Assembly (NCBI RefSeq): GCF_044628455.1
Contig: NZ_JBIYZW010000003.1
Location: forward strand, 372,001 to 436,000
DNA: 64,000 nt
Reading direction: 5' to 3'
DNA from: Solirubrum sp044628455
GTDB taxonomy: Bacteria > Bacteroidota > Bacteroidia > Cytophagales > Hymenobacteraceae
The notes beneath the pieces are model-generated. The model saw only the letters and a list, made by a program, of their open reading frames with translations, did not search any database and was not told where the DNA came from. Of this stretch, positions 40,510-48,436 are shown piece by piece; positions within the stretch are counted from its first letter, which is position 1; each line of letters opens with the position of its first letter. A program made the translations under genes and the position numbers.

Positions 40510-40909
40510 GGTATTCTGCTACGTTGCGGTCCGTCTCGTGGAGCGTGACCGATAGAGCCAACTCGGGAGCCAGGTGCGGGCGCAGCCGGTTCCAGCACAC
40601 CACGGCAATGTTCTCGGCCGTGGGGTTGAGCTGGCGGAAATCCTCGGTGTCGAGGTTGAGGTTTCGGTGGTCAAAGGTATCCAGAATCTCGCGCTTGATG
40701 AGGGCGCTCAAATCCTTCAGGTCGTACACGTAGCCCGTGTCGGGGTGGGGCTGCCCGGTGAGGCGCACCGTGAGTACGTAGTTATGGCCGTGGTAGTGCG
40801 GGTTGCTGCAGGGGCCAAACACGGCAACGTTCTGCTGGTCAGTCCACTCGGGGTGGTAGAGCCGGTGCGCGGCGTTGAAGTGCTCGGTGCGGCCAATGGT
40901 TACCTTCAT
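40502..40909 (-). CDS. 6-pyruvoyl-tetrahydropterin synthase family protein (PTPS type)
   Basis: A 135-residue protein. It uses the dihydroneopterin triphosphate made by FolE. The zinc site is present: FNAAHRLYHPEWTD (His), and FGPCSNPHYHGHNYVLTV, with Cys followed by x5-HGH as in eukaryotic PTPS; the QueD enzymes of queuosine synthesis have C-x3-HGH. TFDHRNLNLDTEDFRQLNPT, AENIAVVCWNRLRPHL and HETDRNVAEYHG also align well with animal PTPS. It therefore points to a tetrahydrobiopterin-like product rather than, or in addition to, preQ0. Exact activity needs biochemical proof. A near-consensus -7 box (TAAGTTAG) is upstream. Confidence 0.88.
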   Translation of the reverse strand: MKVTIGRTEHFNAAHRLYHPEWTDQQNVAVFGPCSNPHYHGHNYVLTVRLTGQPHPDTGYVYDLKDLSALIKREILDTFDHRNLNLDTEDFRQLNPTAENIAVVCWNRLRPHLAPELALSVTLHETDRNVAEYHG

Positions 40910-41179
40910 ACGCGCCCTAACTTACCGCTTAGCGCTTTTGTTTCAGCAAATTCCGCATTGGGAAATCCGGGGAATGAATTTGCCAAAAACCGGCTCTTTA
41001 ATGGTACTTATTTATATTTTAACATGAAATATCTAATAAAAGCACAATCCTCGCAAAAAAATCAGGTATATCGACTGGTGCATTGCAACGGCGTGGTTAA
41101 ATTTGATGAAAACCTCCCCAAACAAGTCGGAAAGCTTTTCACGCTCACACACTTACTTACACACCTCATTTTGCATCGT
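40910..41179. other. AT-rich intergenic region ahead of the coiled-coil gene
   Basis: This 270-bp gap is markedly AT-rich (for example ATTTATATTTTAACATGAAA) in an otherwise GC-rich window. It includes the divergent promoters of the PTPS and coiled-coil genes. TAAATTTG at 41098-41105 matches the -7 element for the latter. Confidence 0.55.
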
Positions 41180-41884
41180 ATGAAATCAGGCGTACTCCTC
41201 TCGTTGCTTTTGTTCGTCCTGACGACCGCCGGCTTTGCCCAACGCTCGCCCGTTGACGAGACCGAAATGGCCATCAAAGGCATTCCCCGCAAGGGTCAGC
41301 GCGTCACCATTCAGCTCGACAGCAAGCGCGTCGAAGACTCGTGGGTGAAATACATCAACGAAAAAATCGGCAAGGTTAAAGTCGACAAAGGCGTGTACAG
41401 CATGGACGGTGTGCTGGTTGACGCCATTTCCAAAACCCCGATCCGCATCATTACCAAAGTAGACGCCGTTCCCACCGGCACCACGGTATGGTGGTCGATT
41501 GACCTGGGCAACGCCTACCTGAGCAAGGATGCCACGCCCCAGCAGTGGAAGTCGGCCGAAAACTACCTGAAGGACTTTGCCCGCAGCCTGTACCGCGAAG
41601 ACATTGCCCTGCAGGTACAGGAAGCCGAGCGTGCCCTGGTGAACTCGCAGAACAACCACATGGCCGTTATCGGCAAGCAGGACGCCATCAAAAAGGACAT
41701 CGAGAAAAACAAGCTGAAGAAAACCGAGATTCAGCAGATGCTGGCCGAAAACGCCGCCGAACTGGTGAAGCTCAACAACCTGGTAGACGCCAACCTGAAA
41801 GAGCAGGAAGCCGCCCGCGCCGACATTGTGAACATGCGCGTGCAGCTGGAGTCGGTAAAGGAGCGCATGAACAAAATTGAGTAG
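41180..41884 (+). CDS. Secreted coiled-coil hypothetical protein
   Basis: A 234-residue exported protein: MKSGVLLSLLLFVLTTAGFAQ is the signal peptide. A globular beta-containing domain (about 25-125: MAIKGIPRKGQRVTIQLDSK, then VDAVPTGTTVWWSIDLGNAY) precedes a long coiled coil (about 150-234: QEAERALVNSQNNHMAVIGK and EAARADIVNMRVQLESVKER). I recognise no named family, but the order of domains suggests a periplasmic or surface structural protein. ATG 41180 was picked because the signal peptide starts there. It is convergent with the pyrophosphatase-like gene, sharing a strong terminator. Confidence 0.8.
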   Translation: MKSGVLLSLLLFVLTTAGFAQRSPVDETEMAIKGIPRKGQRVTIQLDSKRVEDSWVKYINEKIGKVKVDKGVYSMDGVLVDAISKTPIRIITKVDAVPTGTTVWWSIDLGNAYLSKDATPQQWKSAENYLKDFARSLYREDIALQVQEAERALVNSQNNHMAVIGKQDAIKKDIEKNKLKKTEIQQMLAENAAELVKLNNLVDANLKEQEAARADIVNMRVQLESVKERMNKIE

Positions 41885-41920
41885 TGCCGCCACGCGACCT
41901 GCTCGCGTTGGTTCTACCCG

Positions 41921-41954
41921 AAAAGGCCCCGCCGGTTTGCCGGCGGGGCCTTTT
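41921..41954. terminator. Bidirectional terminator, convergent genes
   Basis: AAAAGGCCCCGCCGG at 41921-41935 and CCGGCGGGGCCTTTT at 41940-41954, a perfect 15-bp stem with a 4-nt loop and A/T flanks both ways, between convergent genes ending at 41884 and 41997. Confidence 0.92.
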
Positions 41955-41996
41955 CTTTGGTCAGCAGGGCTGAAATCAGCGCGGGTAGCGGAGGTG

Positions 41997-42626
41997 CTAA
42001 GGCTGCGGCAGCCGGACTTTACGGATGTGCTCGGCGGCAGCCTGCTCGTTGCGCCAGCCCATCACGCGCACGCGGCCCGGCCCGGCGTGGTGCTGATACC
42101 ACAGGCGCAGCAACTCGCGCACGGCCGGGTACTGGCGGTTCAGCTCGTCCCAGGAGCCCACGGGCAGCACCTGCTGGCTGGGGCGGGCCGGCACCGTCAC
42201 TACCACCGATTCCAGCTCACCCGCGTTGTCGAGCAGCAACAGGGCCAGCGGCACCACTTCGAGTACCGTGCCGGCGGGCTGGCTTTCGGCCAGCACCAGC
42301 GCAGACTGGGGGCGGAAGCTGGTTGACGCGCTTCCGGGCCGGCGGGTAGCAGGAATAAAGCCTGCGTTGACGGGGTAGGGCAGGAACTGCACCAAGCGGT
42401 CGGTGCCGGCGTGCTGCTCGGGTACGAAAGCGCGCTCAGGGAGCGAGTACCGCTGCGGGTGGTTGCTGCCGGCCGGCGTTTCCACCACCACCTGCAGTAA
42501 ATGGCGCTCCTCGGAGTAAGTGGGCAGCTCATCGTAGCGCGGGGTGCCGCAACCGGCCAGCAGCAGCGTGGCGCACCCAACCCCGGTCAGGTGCGCCACT
42601 ACGGAACAAGGCAGACGAAAACGCAT
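41997..42626 (-). CDS. Inorganic pyrophosphatase-fold lipoprotein lacking catalytic residues
   Basis: A 209-residue lipoprotein (lipobox near LLLAGC, Cys26). The fold of soluble inorganic pyrophosphatase is recognisable: LQVVVETPAGSNHPQRYS, LVQFLPYPVNAGFIPATR, ALVLAESQPAGTVLEVVPLA and AVRELLRLWYQHHAGPG. The signature DGDPxDVLVL, which holds three metal-binding Asp, is replaced by SFRPQSALVL (S103, R105 and S108 in place of Asp), the YGF of NYGF is AGF, and DxK is lost. It cannot be an active enzyme of the usual kind, so it is probably a pseudoenzyme with a binding role. It starts 3 bp from the M1 peptidase stop. Confidence 0.78.
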   Translation of the reverse strand: MRFRLPCSVVAHLTGVGCATLLLAGCGTPRYDELPTYSEERHLLQVVVETPAGSNHPQRYSLPERAFVPEQHAGTDRLVQFLPYPVNAGFIPATRRPGSASTSFRPQSALVLAESQPAGTVLEVVPLALLLLDNAGELESVVVTVPARPSQQVLPVGSWDELNRQYPAVRELLRLWYQHHAGPGRVRVMGWRNEQAAAEHIRKVRLPQP

Positions 42627-42629
42627 CGG

Positions 42630-45600
42630 CTATTGAAAGGTCTGGTCGAGCAGGCGCAGCGGGTTGAGTTGTTGCAGGTTGAACACGAAGCGGATGCGCT
42701 GGGTGAAGTCCTTCCCGCTGCCGGGCAAGCCGTTGTCGTACTGCGAGCCGGCCAGCGGCAGGTACAGGCGCAGGGCCCCGTCGAGAGTCGATAAGGCCAG
42801 GCCCGCGTCGTAGAACAGGCGCTGGCTGCGGTCGGGGCGCAGCAGCTGGCGCGCGTCGGTGGCGCCGAAGTCGGCAAAGACGATGAGCGGAGTTTTGGGC
42901 AGGTCGGCTTCGAGGTTGAGCGTGGCTAGCCAGCGCTGACTAACCACCGGCAGATAAGCCTTGAAGGCTCCGTCGCGGTCGTCGGTCTGGTGGCGCTGGG
43001 CCGTCCAGGTGTGGGAAATCTGCTGCCGGTCGAGGAAGGTAGCCTGGCGGCGGTAGTCGGGGCTGCCCGAGAGGCCCAGCACGAAGGGCGAACCGGCAAA
43101 CTGGTGCAGGAAGCGCCCGCCGAACAGCCGCACGCGCACGCTGCGCTTGGGCGCGTAGTGCTGCTCGTAGGTAGCGGCGGCGCGCAGCAACTGAGTGGCC
43201 TGCGAATTCAGGCCCAGCGAGTCGGGCACCAGCACGTTCAGCTCGAGGTCGGCCCCGAAGCGGCGCACGGCGTCGCCCCCGCTCAGCACGTAGCGCAGCG
43301 TGGGCACGAAGTAGCCCTGGTCGAGCTTGCTGCCATCGAAGGCGCGGCGGCTGGGCTGGCTGATGCTGGTGTAGGCCAGCTGCACCTGCTGGCGCAGTCG
43401 GGCCGCCGTGGCCGGCTGAAAGTCCAGGGTCAGGCTGGGCTCAATCTTGGTGTAGCGCTCGAAGCGCGTGGCCAGCAGCGCGGTCGTCACGCGCTGCAGC
43501 ACGCGATTGTTCGAAATCGACGTCAGCTTAAGCTGGCCCAGGCCCTTCAGGTCGTTGCGGTTGAAGCTGTACATGGGCATGAGCAGGTAGCTCAGCTTTT
43601 TGGGAACCAGCGGGTTGTTGTAGAACGCGGCGCCCAGCATCAGCTTGTCGTGGGTGTTGGCGCCCAGCACCGGCAGCCAGTACAGGCTGGCCTGGTCCCA
43701 GCGTTCCAGCCCCGCCAAGGGGCGCAGCTTCAGCGGCTCGAGGCCCTTGAAGGCGCCGGTGAGGCGGTACCGGTCGTCGCGGCGGTTGAGCTGGGGCGTA
43801 AGGTAGTGGGGGTCGACCACCACGGCGGCCACCTCGGGCGTGCGGCGGAAGTTGAGCTGGGTGACGTCGGTGTCGAGCAGTTCCGAGGCGTTGGCTTCAG
43901 CTTCGGGCCCGCCGAAGGCCGGCGTCCAAAGCAGCTCCAGCACCTTGCCCTGGGCACCGACGGTAGCCACGGGTACCGCAAACGGCGCGTTCGACTCGTT
44001 GCGCACCAGCACCTTCACTTGGTCAGGGGTTTGCAGCACGTCGGCTACGGTGGCGTTGTAGCGGTTGGTGGTGGTGAGCATGGGCCCGAAAAACCAGTCC
44101 AGCTTCTGGCCCGCGGCTTCCTCGAAGGCCGCCTGCATATCGGCCGGCGCCGGGTGGCGGAACTTCCACCGCTCGAAGTACAGGCGCATGCCCGCGTCGA
44201 ACTTTTCCTGACCCAGGTAGCCGGCCAGGTAGCGCAGCAACCCGGCGGTTTTCTGGTACACGATGGCGCCGTAGTTGTAGCTGGGGTAGCGCGTAGCCGC
44301 CGTGTTGCCCACGGGCTGGTCGAGGCCCCGACTGGCGGCCACCTGCCAGGCGGCGTGCTCCAGGGCGTCGGCCGGAACGCCGTCGAGGCCCAGCTTTTTC
44401 AGCGGCATGGCATCCAGGGCGCCCAAAAAGCTTTTGTTGGGCTCGTCAACGCGTTGGACGCGGGTTTCCACGTAGCTGTTCAGACCCTCATCCAGCCAGG
44501 GCTGCTCCCGCTCGTTGGACGCCAGCATGCCGTAAAACCAGTTGTGGCCCACTTCGTGGATGATGGCCATGGGTTCGGTCACCGTCACCATGGGGTATTC
44601 CATGCCCGCGCCCGCGCTCAGGGCCGCATCCACGGCCGTGGCAGCCGGGTACGGGTAGGGACCCACCCACTGCGAGTAGCCCAGCAAGGCCTTTTTGATG
44701 TCGTCGCGGCGGCTAAGCCAGTCGCCAGCGTTGCGGTTGGTAAACAGCAGCCAGGTTGTAACGGGCTGCGCCGCGCCGGGAATGGTAACCGTGTCCTTGA
44801 GCACGTTGAAGCGCTTGTCGGCAAACCAGGCGAAGTCGTGCACCTGGCTTTGGGTGAAGCGCAGCGTTTTGGTGTTGGCCGATGAGGGCGGAAAGCTCAG
44901 GTCGGTGCCGAAGTCCTCGGCCTTGGTTTTGCGGGCCGTAGCGGTGGCCAGCTGGTCGAGGCGCTGCTGCTCGTCGGGGTTCTGCAGCTGGCCGGTGGCG
45001 CCCACCACGTAATTTTCGGGCAGGGTGATGCGCACGTCAAACGAGCCAAACTCGGAATAGAACTCGCCCTGGTCGAGGTAGGGCATGGGGTGCCAGCCGC
45101 GGCGGTCGTACACGGCCGGCTTGGGGTACCACTGGCTGATCTGGTAGCTCTGGTCGACGTGGCCCAGGCGCGAAAACGAGGCCGGCAGCTTTACGCGAAA
45201 CGGCGTGCTGAGGGAGGCGCGCTGCCCGGGTGCCAGCGGCGTGGGCAGCAGCAGGCGGGCCATATCGGGGTTCTGCGGGTCATACTCGAGGCGGGCCGGC
45301 TGGCCGTTTACCTTGAAGTCGAGCTGGTCGATGAAGCCGCGGTCCTGGGCGGGGGCAAACTCAAAGCGGCGCTTGCCCTGCTGGCGCTGCTGGCGGGCAA
45401 AAGCGGTGCCGTTGTCGCGGTAGGCATTGGGCCAGAGGTGCAGCCAGATGAAGGGCAGCGCGTCGGGCGAGTTGTTGATGTACTCGATTTCTTCGCGGCC
45501 CGTGAGCACATGCTGCCGGTCGTCGAGGGCCACGTCGATGGAGTAGTTGACTTCCTGCTGAAAGTAGGGCGCGGCGGGCGTCTGGGCCAGCGCGGCGAGG

Positions 45601-45641
45601 GGCAGGGCGGCCAGGAGCAGGCCGACCAGAAACTTGGCCAT
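42630..45641 (-). CDS. M1 family zinc aminopeptidase, large secreted form
   Basis: A 1003-residue exported protein. A signal peptide (MAKFLVGLLLAALPLAALAQ) precedes the N-terminal beta domain and the gluzincin catalytic domain. The substrate-binding GAMEN motif appears as GAGMEYPM near residue 345, and zinc binding is HEVGHNWFYGML (HExxH, about 361-365) with WLDEGLNSY (Glu ligand) downstream. The C-terminal half (about 560-1003) is a beta-rich region ending in a strand pattern with aromatic termini (LNPLRLLDQTFQ), unlike classic M1 enzymes; it could be an outer-membrane barrel. The next gene on the same strand is the pyrophosphatase-like lipoprotein, whose stop lies 3 bp away; probably one operon. 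Confidence 0.88.
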   Translation of the reverse strand: MAKFLVGLLLAALPLAALAQTPAAPYFQQEVNYSIDVALDDRQHVLTGREEIEYINNSPDALPFIWLHLWPNAYRDNGTAFARQQRQQGKRRFEFAPAQDRGFIDQLDFKVNGQPARLEYDPQNPDMARLLLPTPLAPGQRASLSTPFRVKLPASFSRLGHVDQSYQISQWYPKPAVYDRRGWHPMPYLDQGEFYSEFGSFDVRITLPENYVVGATGQLQNPDEQQRLDQLATATARKTKAEDFGTDLSFPPSSANTKTLRFTQSQVHDFAWFADKRFNVLKDTVTIPGAAQPVTTWLLFTNRNAGDWLSRRDDIKKALLGYSQWVGPYPYPAATAVDAALSAGAGMEYPMVTVTEPMAIIHEVGHNWFYGMLASNEREQPWLDEGLNSYVETRVQRVDEPNKSFLGALDAMPLKKLGLDGVPADALEHAAWQVAASRGLDQPVGNTAATRYPSYNYGAIVYQKTAGLLRYLAGYLGQEKFDAGMRLYFERWKFRHPAPADMQAAFEEAAGQKLDWFFGPMLTTTNRYNATVADVLQTPDQVKVLVRNESNAPFAVPVATVGAQGKVLELLWTPAFGGPEAEANASELLDTDVTQLNFRRTPEVAAVVVDPHYLTPQLNRRDDRYRLTGAFKGLEPLKLRPLAGLERWDQASLYWLPVLGANTHDKLMLGAAFYNNPLVPKKLSYLLMPMYSFNRNDLKGLGQLKLTSISNNRVLQRVTTALLATRFERYTKIEPSLTLDFQPATAARLRQQVQLAYTSISQPSRRAFDGSKLDQGYFVPTLRYVLSGGDAVRRFGADLELNVLVPDSLGLNSQATQLLRAAATYEQHYAPKRSVRVRLFGGRFLHQFAGSPFVLGLSGSPDYRRQATFLDRQQISHTWTAQRHQTDDRDGAFKAYLPVVSQRWLATLNLEADLPKTPLIVFADFGATDARQLLRPDRSQRLFYDAGLALSTLDGALRLYLPLAGSQYDNGLPGSGKDFTQRIRFVFNLQQLNPLRLLDQTFQ

Positions 45642-45739
45642 AGGGGAGCGGGTAAGGAAAGGCACGGCGAAAGTACGGCTTCGGGGCCGATGCCGTTGAG
45701 CAGGCTGCTGCAAGTACCGTTGCGCGCCAGGGCACAAAA

Positions 45740-45772
45740 AAGCCGGGCTTCCCGCTTGGGGAAGCCCGGCTT
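45740..45772 (-). terminator. Terminator after rplS
   Basis: AAGCCGGGCTTCCC at 45740-45753 and GGGAAGCCCGGCTT at 45759-45772 form a perfect 14-bp stem with a 5-nt loop. A poly-A run on the plus strand (45735-45740) gives a U-run on the minus transcript, right after rplS. Confidence 0.92.
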
Positions 45773-45792
45773 GAGGCGGGTAGCTCTGCAGC

Positions 45793-46149
45793 TTAAGCGC
45801 GCTTTTCTTTGATGCGAGCCGCTTTGCCCGACAGGCCGCGCAGGTAGAACAGACGGGCGCGACGTACTTTGCCGCGGCGCACCAGCTCGATTTTGTCGAT
45901 GTTGGGCGAGATGATCGGGAAAATACGCTCGGTACCGATCTGGTTCGATACTTTCCGCACCGTGAAGGTTTCGCCGTTGGTGTTGGCGTTGCGGCGCTGG
46001 ATAACCACGCCCTGGAACTGCTGAATGCGCTCCTTGTTGCCCTCGCGGATTTTCACGTGGACGTTGATGGTGTCGCCGGCGGCGAATTCAGGAAAGCTAG
46101 CGCGGCGCTCTTTGGATTCCTGGTTGATGAGGTCGATTAGTTGGCTCAT
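45793..46149 (-). CDS. rplS: 50S ribosomal protein L19
   Basis: A 118-residue protein at the 30S-50S interface. Recognised from MSQLIDLINQESKERRASFP, the block DTINVHVKIREGNKERIQQF, QGVVIQRRNANTNGETFTVR and KVRRARLFYLRGLSGKAARI. It is the last gene of the rpsP-rimM-trmD-rplS cluster. It has its own complete promoter in the trmD-rplS gap, so it can be made separately. Confidence 0.97.
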   Translation of the reverse strand: MSQLIDLINQESKERRASFPEFAAGDTINVHVKIREGNKERIQQFQGVVIQRRNANTNGETFTVRKVSNQIGTERIFPIISPNIDKIELVRRGKVRRARLFYLRGLSGKAARIKEKRA

Positions 46150-46207
46150 GACGGCAAAAAATTCAGAGGGACGGCGCCGCCGCCCACATGGGTTCGGTAA
46201 GGAGGCG

Positions 46208-46237
46208 CAAATATACGAGATTGAGGCGTAGCTACAA
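46208..46237 (-). promoter_or_regulatory. rplS: Complete Bacteroidota promoter for rplS
   Basis: On the minus strand TTG (complement of 46235-46237), 19 bp, then TATATTTG (complement of 46208-46215), an exact match to TTG-N19-TAnnTTTG. It lies in the gap between trmD and rplS. Confidence 0.75.
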
Positions 46238-46246
46238 CACTAGGCC

Positions 46247-46990
46247 TTAAGGATTTTTGCGAGGCTTGCGGCGGCTCCGCCCGGGGCGGGGGGCCTCGAA
46301 GGCTTCAGCGGGCAAATCAGCCAGCAAATCAGGGCGGCGCTGGCGGGTGCGCTCCAGCGCCTGCTCCTGCCGCCAGTCCTCCACGCGGGGAGTGTCGCCC
46401 GAGAGCAGCACGGCCGGTACTGCGCGGCCCCGCCACTCGGCCGGGCGCGTGTACACCGGCGGGGCCAGCAGGTTGTCCTGAAACGAGTCGCTCAATGCCG
46501 ACTCCTCGTTGCCCAGCACGCCCGGCAGCAGGCGCACCACGGCATCGGCTACCACGGCCGCGCCCAGCTCGCCGCCGCTGAGCACGAAGTCGCCGATGCT
46601 GATTTCCTCGGTTACGTACTCCTCGCGGATGCGCTCATCCACGCCCTTGTAGTGTCCGCAGAGCAGAATCACGTTTTGCAGCAGCGAAAGGCGGTTGGCC
46701 GTGCGCTGGTTGAACGTGGGCCCGTCGGGCGTGAGGTAGATGATGGCGTCGTAGGGGCGCTGGGCCAGAAGGCCGTCGAGGCAGGCGGCAATGGGCTCGG
46801 GGCGCAGCACCATGCCGGCCCCGCCGCCAAACACGTAGTCGTCGATCTGTCCGTGCTTGTTGATGGCAAACTGGCGCAGGTCGTGCAGGTGTATTTCGGC
46901 CAGGCCCTTGTCCTGGGCGCGCTGCACGATGGAGTAACCCAGCGGGCTGCGCAACAGCTCGGGCTGGCAGGTAACGATGTCGAAGCGCAT
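46247..46990 (-). CDS. trmD: tRNA (guanine37-N1)-methyltransferase
   Basis: A 247-residue SPOUT-fold enzyme that methylates G37 in tRNA and prevents frameshifting. Family motifs are MRFDIVTCQPELLRSPLGYS, YVFGGGAGMVLRPEPI, ILLCGHYKGVDERIREEYVT and ISIGDFVLSGGELGAAVVAD, which form the trefoil knot that binds SAM. A short Arg/Pro-rich C-terminal tail (PRPGRSRRKPRKNP) follows the core. Confidence 0.97.
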   Translation of the reverse strand: MRFDIVTCQPELLRSPLGYSIVQRAQDKGLAEIHLHDLRQFAINKHGQIDDYVFGGGAGMVLRPEPIAACLDGLLAQRPYDAIIYLTPDGPTFNQRTANRLSLLQNVILLCGHYKGVDERIREEYVTEEISIGDFVLSGGELGAAVVADAVVRLLPGVLGNEESALSDSFQDNLLAPPVYTRPAEWRGRAVPAVLLSGDTPRVEDWRQEQALERTRQRRPDLLADLPAEAFEAPRPGRSRRKPRKNP

Positions 46991-47035
46991 GAGAAAGGGT
47001 GCTAGCGGCGGGCGGCCAGGGGCCAGCCAGCCGGG

Positions 47036-47608
47036 TTAGGCTTCGTCGGGCTCGTCCCGCTCGCGCGAGGGCGGCGTCAGGTACACTTCCAGCAAGCCTT
47101 CGGGCAGGGTTACGTGCAGCTCGCGGGCGTCTTCATCGGCGTGCTGAATCAGCGCGTCGACCACCGGAATCAGTACTTCCTGGCCCTGGTAGCGCATGGC
47201 CAGCAAATCCTGCTCGGGCATCTCGTAGAAGGCTTCCACGGTACCCAGCCGGCCCAGGTTGGCGTCGACAACGGCGAAGCCCACCACGTCGTGGAAGTAA
47301 AACTGGTCGTCTTCCAGCTCGGGCAGCGCTTCCAGGGGGCGGAACAGCTTGAGGCCGCGCAGCAGCTCGGCGTCTTCAATGCGGTCGACGCCCTGGAGCT
47401 TGAGCAGCACCCGGGTGCCGTTCTGGGGGCTGAGGCGCTCCACGCCGAAGCGGTAGAGCTTGCCCGAGCCCACGGGCCGCTCCAGGTAGACTTCCTGCAC
47501 GCCGAGGTAATCGGCGGGGTTGTCTACGTCGAGCTCGGCCACTACCTGGCCGCGCAGGCCGTGGGTTTTCACCACGTAGCCCAGCTCGTAGCTTTCGTCA
47601 AGGTTCAT
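47036..47608 (-). CDS. rimM: 16S rRNA processing protein RimM
   Basis: A 190-residue assembly factor for the 30S subunit. It starts MNLDESYELGYVVKTHGLRG, the usual RimM N-terminal barrel; the C-terminal PRC-barrel holds FYFHDVVGFAVVDANLGRLG and PVVDALIQHADEDARELHVT. ATG 47608 matches the family length; an in-frame start at 47677 adds unrelated residues and overlaps a hairpin. It lies 45 bp from trmD. Confidence 0.95.
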   Translation of the reverse strand: MNLDESYELGYVVKTHGLRGQVVAELDVDNPADYLGVQEVYLERPVGSGKLYRFGVERLSPQNGTRVLLKLQGVDRIEDAELLRGLKLFRPLEALPELEDDQFYFHDVVGFAVVDANLGRLGTVEAFYEMPEQDLLAMRYQGQEVLIPVVDALIQHADEDARELHVTLPEGLLEVYLTPPSRERDEPDEA

Positions 47609-47656
47609 GGAAAGGCTTAAGGAGGGAAACAAGATGCGCCGGGCGGGTAAAAAGAG

Positions 47657-47718
47657 TAGGAGTCTGAGAGCCTCCACCAGGGAAAACTCTCAAACTCCTA
47701 ACCTCATTAACTCTTAAA
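47657..47718. repeat. Hairpin and degenerate 7-bp repeats between rpsP and rimM
   Basis: TAGGAGTCTGAGAG (47657-47670) pairs with CTCTCAAACTCCTA (47687-47700) with one mismatch that becomes a G-U pair in the minus transcript. The right arm continues into AACTCCT, AACCTCA, TTAACTC and TTAAACC in a 7-bp phase. It may tune expression of rimM relative to rpsP. Confidence 0.7.
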
Positions 47719-47725
47719 CCGGCGC

Positions 47726-48274
47726 TTAGGCGTTTTCTTCGGCGGTTTCGGCCGGAGCTTCGGTGTTCTCGGCAGCCTCTTCGGCGGCCGGAGCCGGGTT
47801 CAGGGCAGCCTGAGCGGCGGCTTGCTTAGCGCGCAGGGCCTCGGCGCGGGCTTCGCGTACCTTGGTTTCGGCGGCCAGCTGCTGCTTGCGCACTTCGTCC
47901 TTGGCGGCACCTACGTTGGTGCGCTTGTCCTCAATCTTGGCGTTCTTCTCGTCGATCCACTGCTGGTAGCGCTGGTCGGCGGCGTCCTGCGTGATGGCGC
48001 CTTTGATTACGCCCAGCTGCAGGTGCTTGCGCATCAGCACGCCGCGGTACGACAACATGGCGCGTACCGTATCGGTGGGCTGGGCACCCTTCATGATCCA
48101 ATCGAAAGCCTTGTCGGCGTCGAAGTTGATGCTGGCGGGGTTGGTCAGGGGGTTGTACGTACCGATCTTCTCGATGAAGCGGCCGTCACGCGGAGCGCGC
48201 GAGTCAGCAACAACGATGTCGTACATAGCGGCCTTTTTGCGGCCGCGGCGGGCGAGGCGGATTTTAACTGCCAT
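47726..48274 (-). CDS. rpsP: 30S ribosomal protein S16, with acidic C-terminal extension
   Basis: A 182-residue protein. The S16 core (MAVKIRLARRGRKKAAMYDI, VADSRAPRDGRFIEKIGTYN and QPTDTVRAMLSYRGVL) takes up the first 80 residues. The usual length is 80-90; here a further 100 residues form an Ala/Glu-rich helical tail (ALNPAPAAEEAAENTEAPAE and onward). Similar extended tails are common in Bacteroidota S16. The -7 element TACCTTTG lies upstream at 48333-48340. It is the first gene of the cluster. Confidence 0.96.
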   Translation of the reverse strand: MAVKIRLARRGRKKAAMYDIVVADSRAPRDGRFIEKIGTYNPLTNPASINFDADKAFDWIMKGAQPTDTVRAMLSYRGVLMRKHLQLGVIKGAITQDAADQRYQQWIDEKNAKIEDKRTNVGAAKDEVRKQQLAAETKVREARAEALRAKQAAAQAALNPAPAAEEAAENTEAPAETAEENA

Positions 48275-48332
48275 AAACCGTAGTGGTTAGGTGACGCATC
48301 CCGTGCGTCGGGTGAAAAAAGATTTGGGACGG

Positions 48333-48340
48333 CAAAGGTA
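48333..48340 (-). promoter_or_regulatory. rpsP: Bacteroidota -7 element for rpsP
   Basis: TACCTTTG on the minus strand, exact TAnnTTTG match, 59 bp before the rpsP ATG; it would drive the rpsP-rimM-trmD transcript. Confidence 0.6.
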
Positions 48341-48386
48341 GGCAAAAGCCCCGGCTTTGCGAAGGCCCCAGCTACTATAAAAGCAA

Positions 48387-48415
48387 AAGGCCCCGCAGCT
48401 TGGTGGCGGGGCCTT
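48387..48415 (-). terminator. Terminator after the acyl-CoA desaturase gene
   Basis: AAGGCCCCGC at 48387-48396 and GCGGGGCCTT at 48406-48415, a perfect 10-bp stem with a 9-nt loop, about 20 bp beyond the desaturase stop, ahead of an A-rich plus strand. Confidence 0.88.
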
Positions 48416-48436
48416 CGGTACCAACAAAACGGCCGG

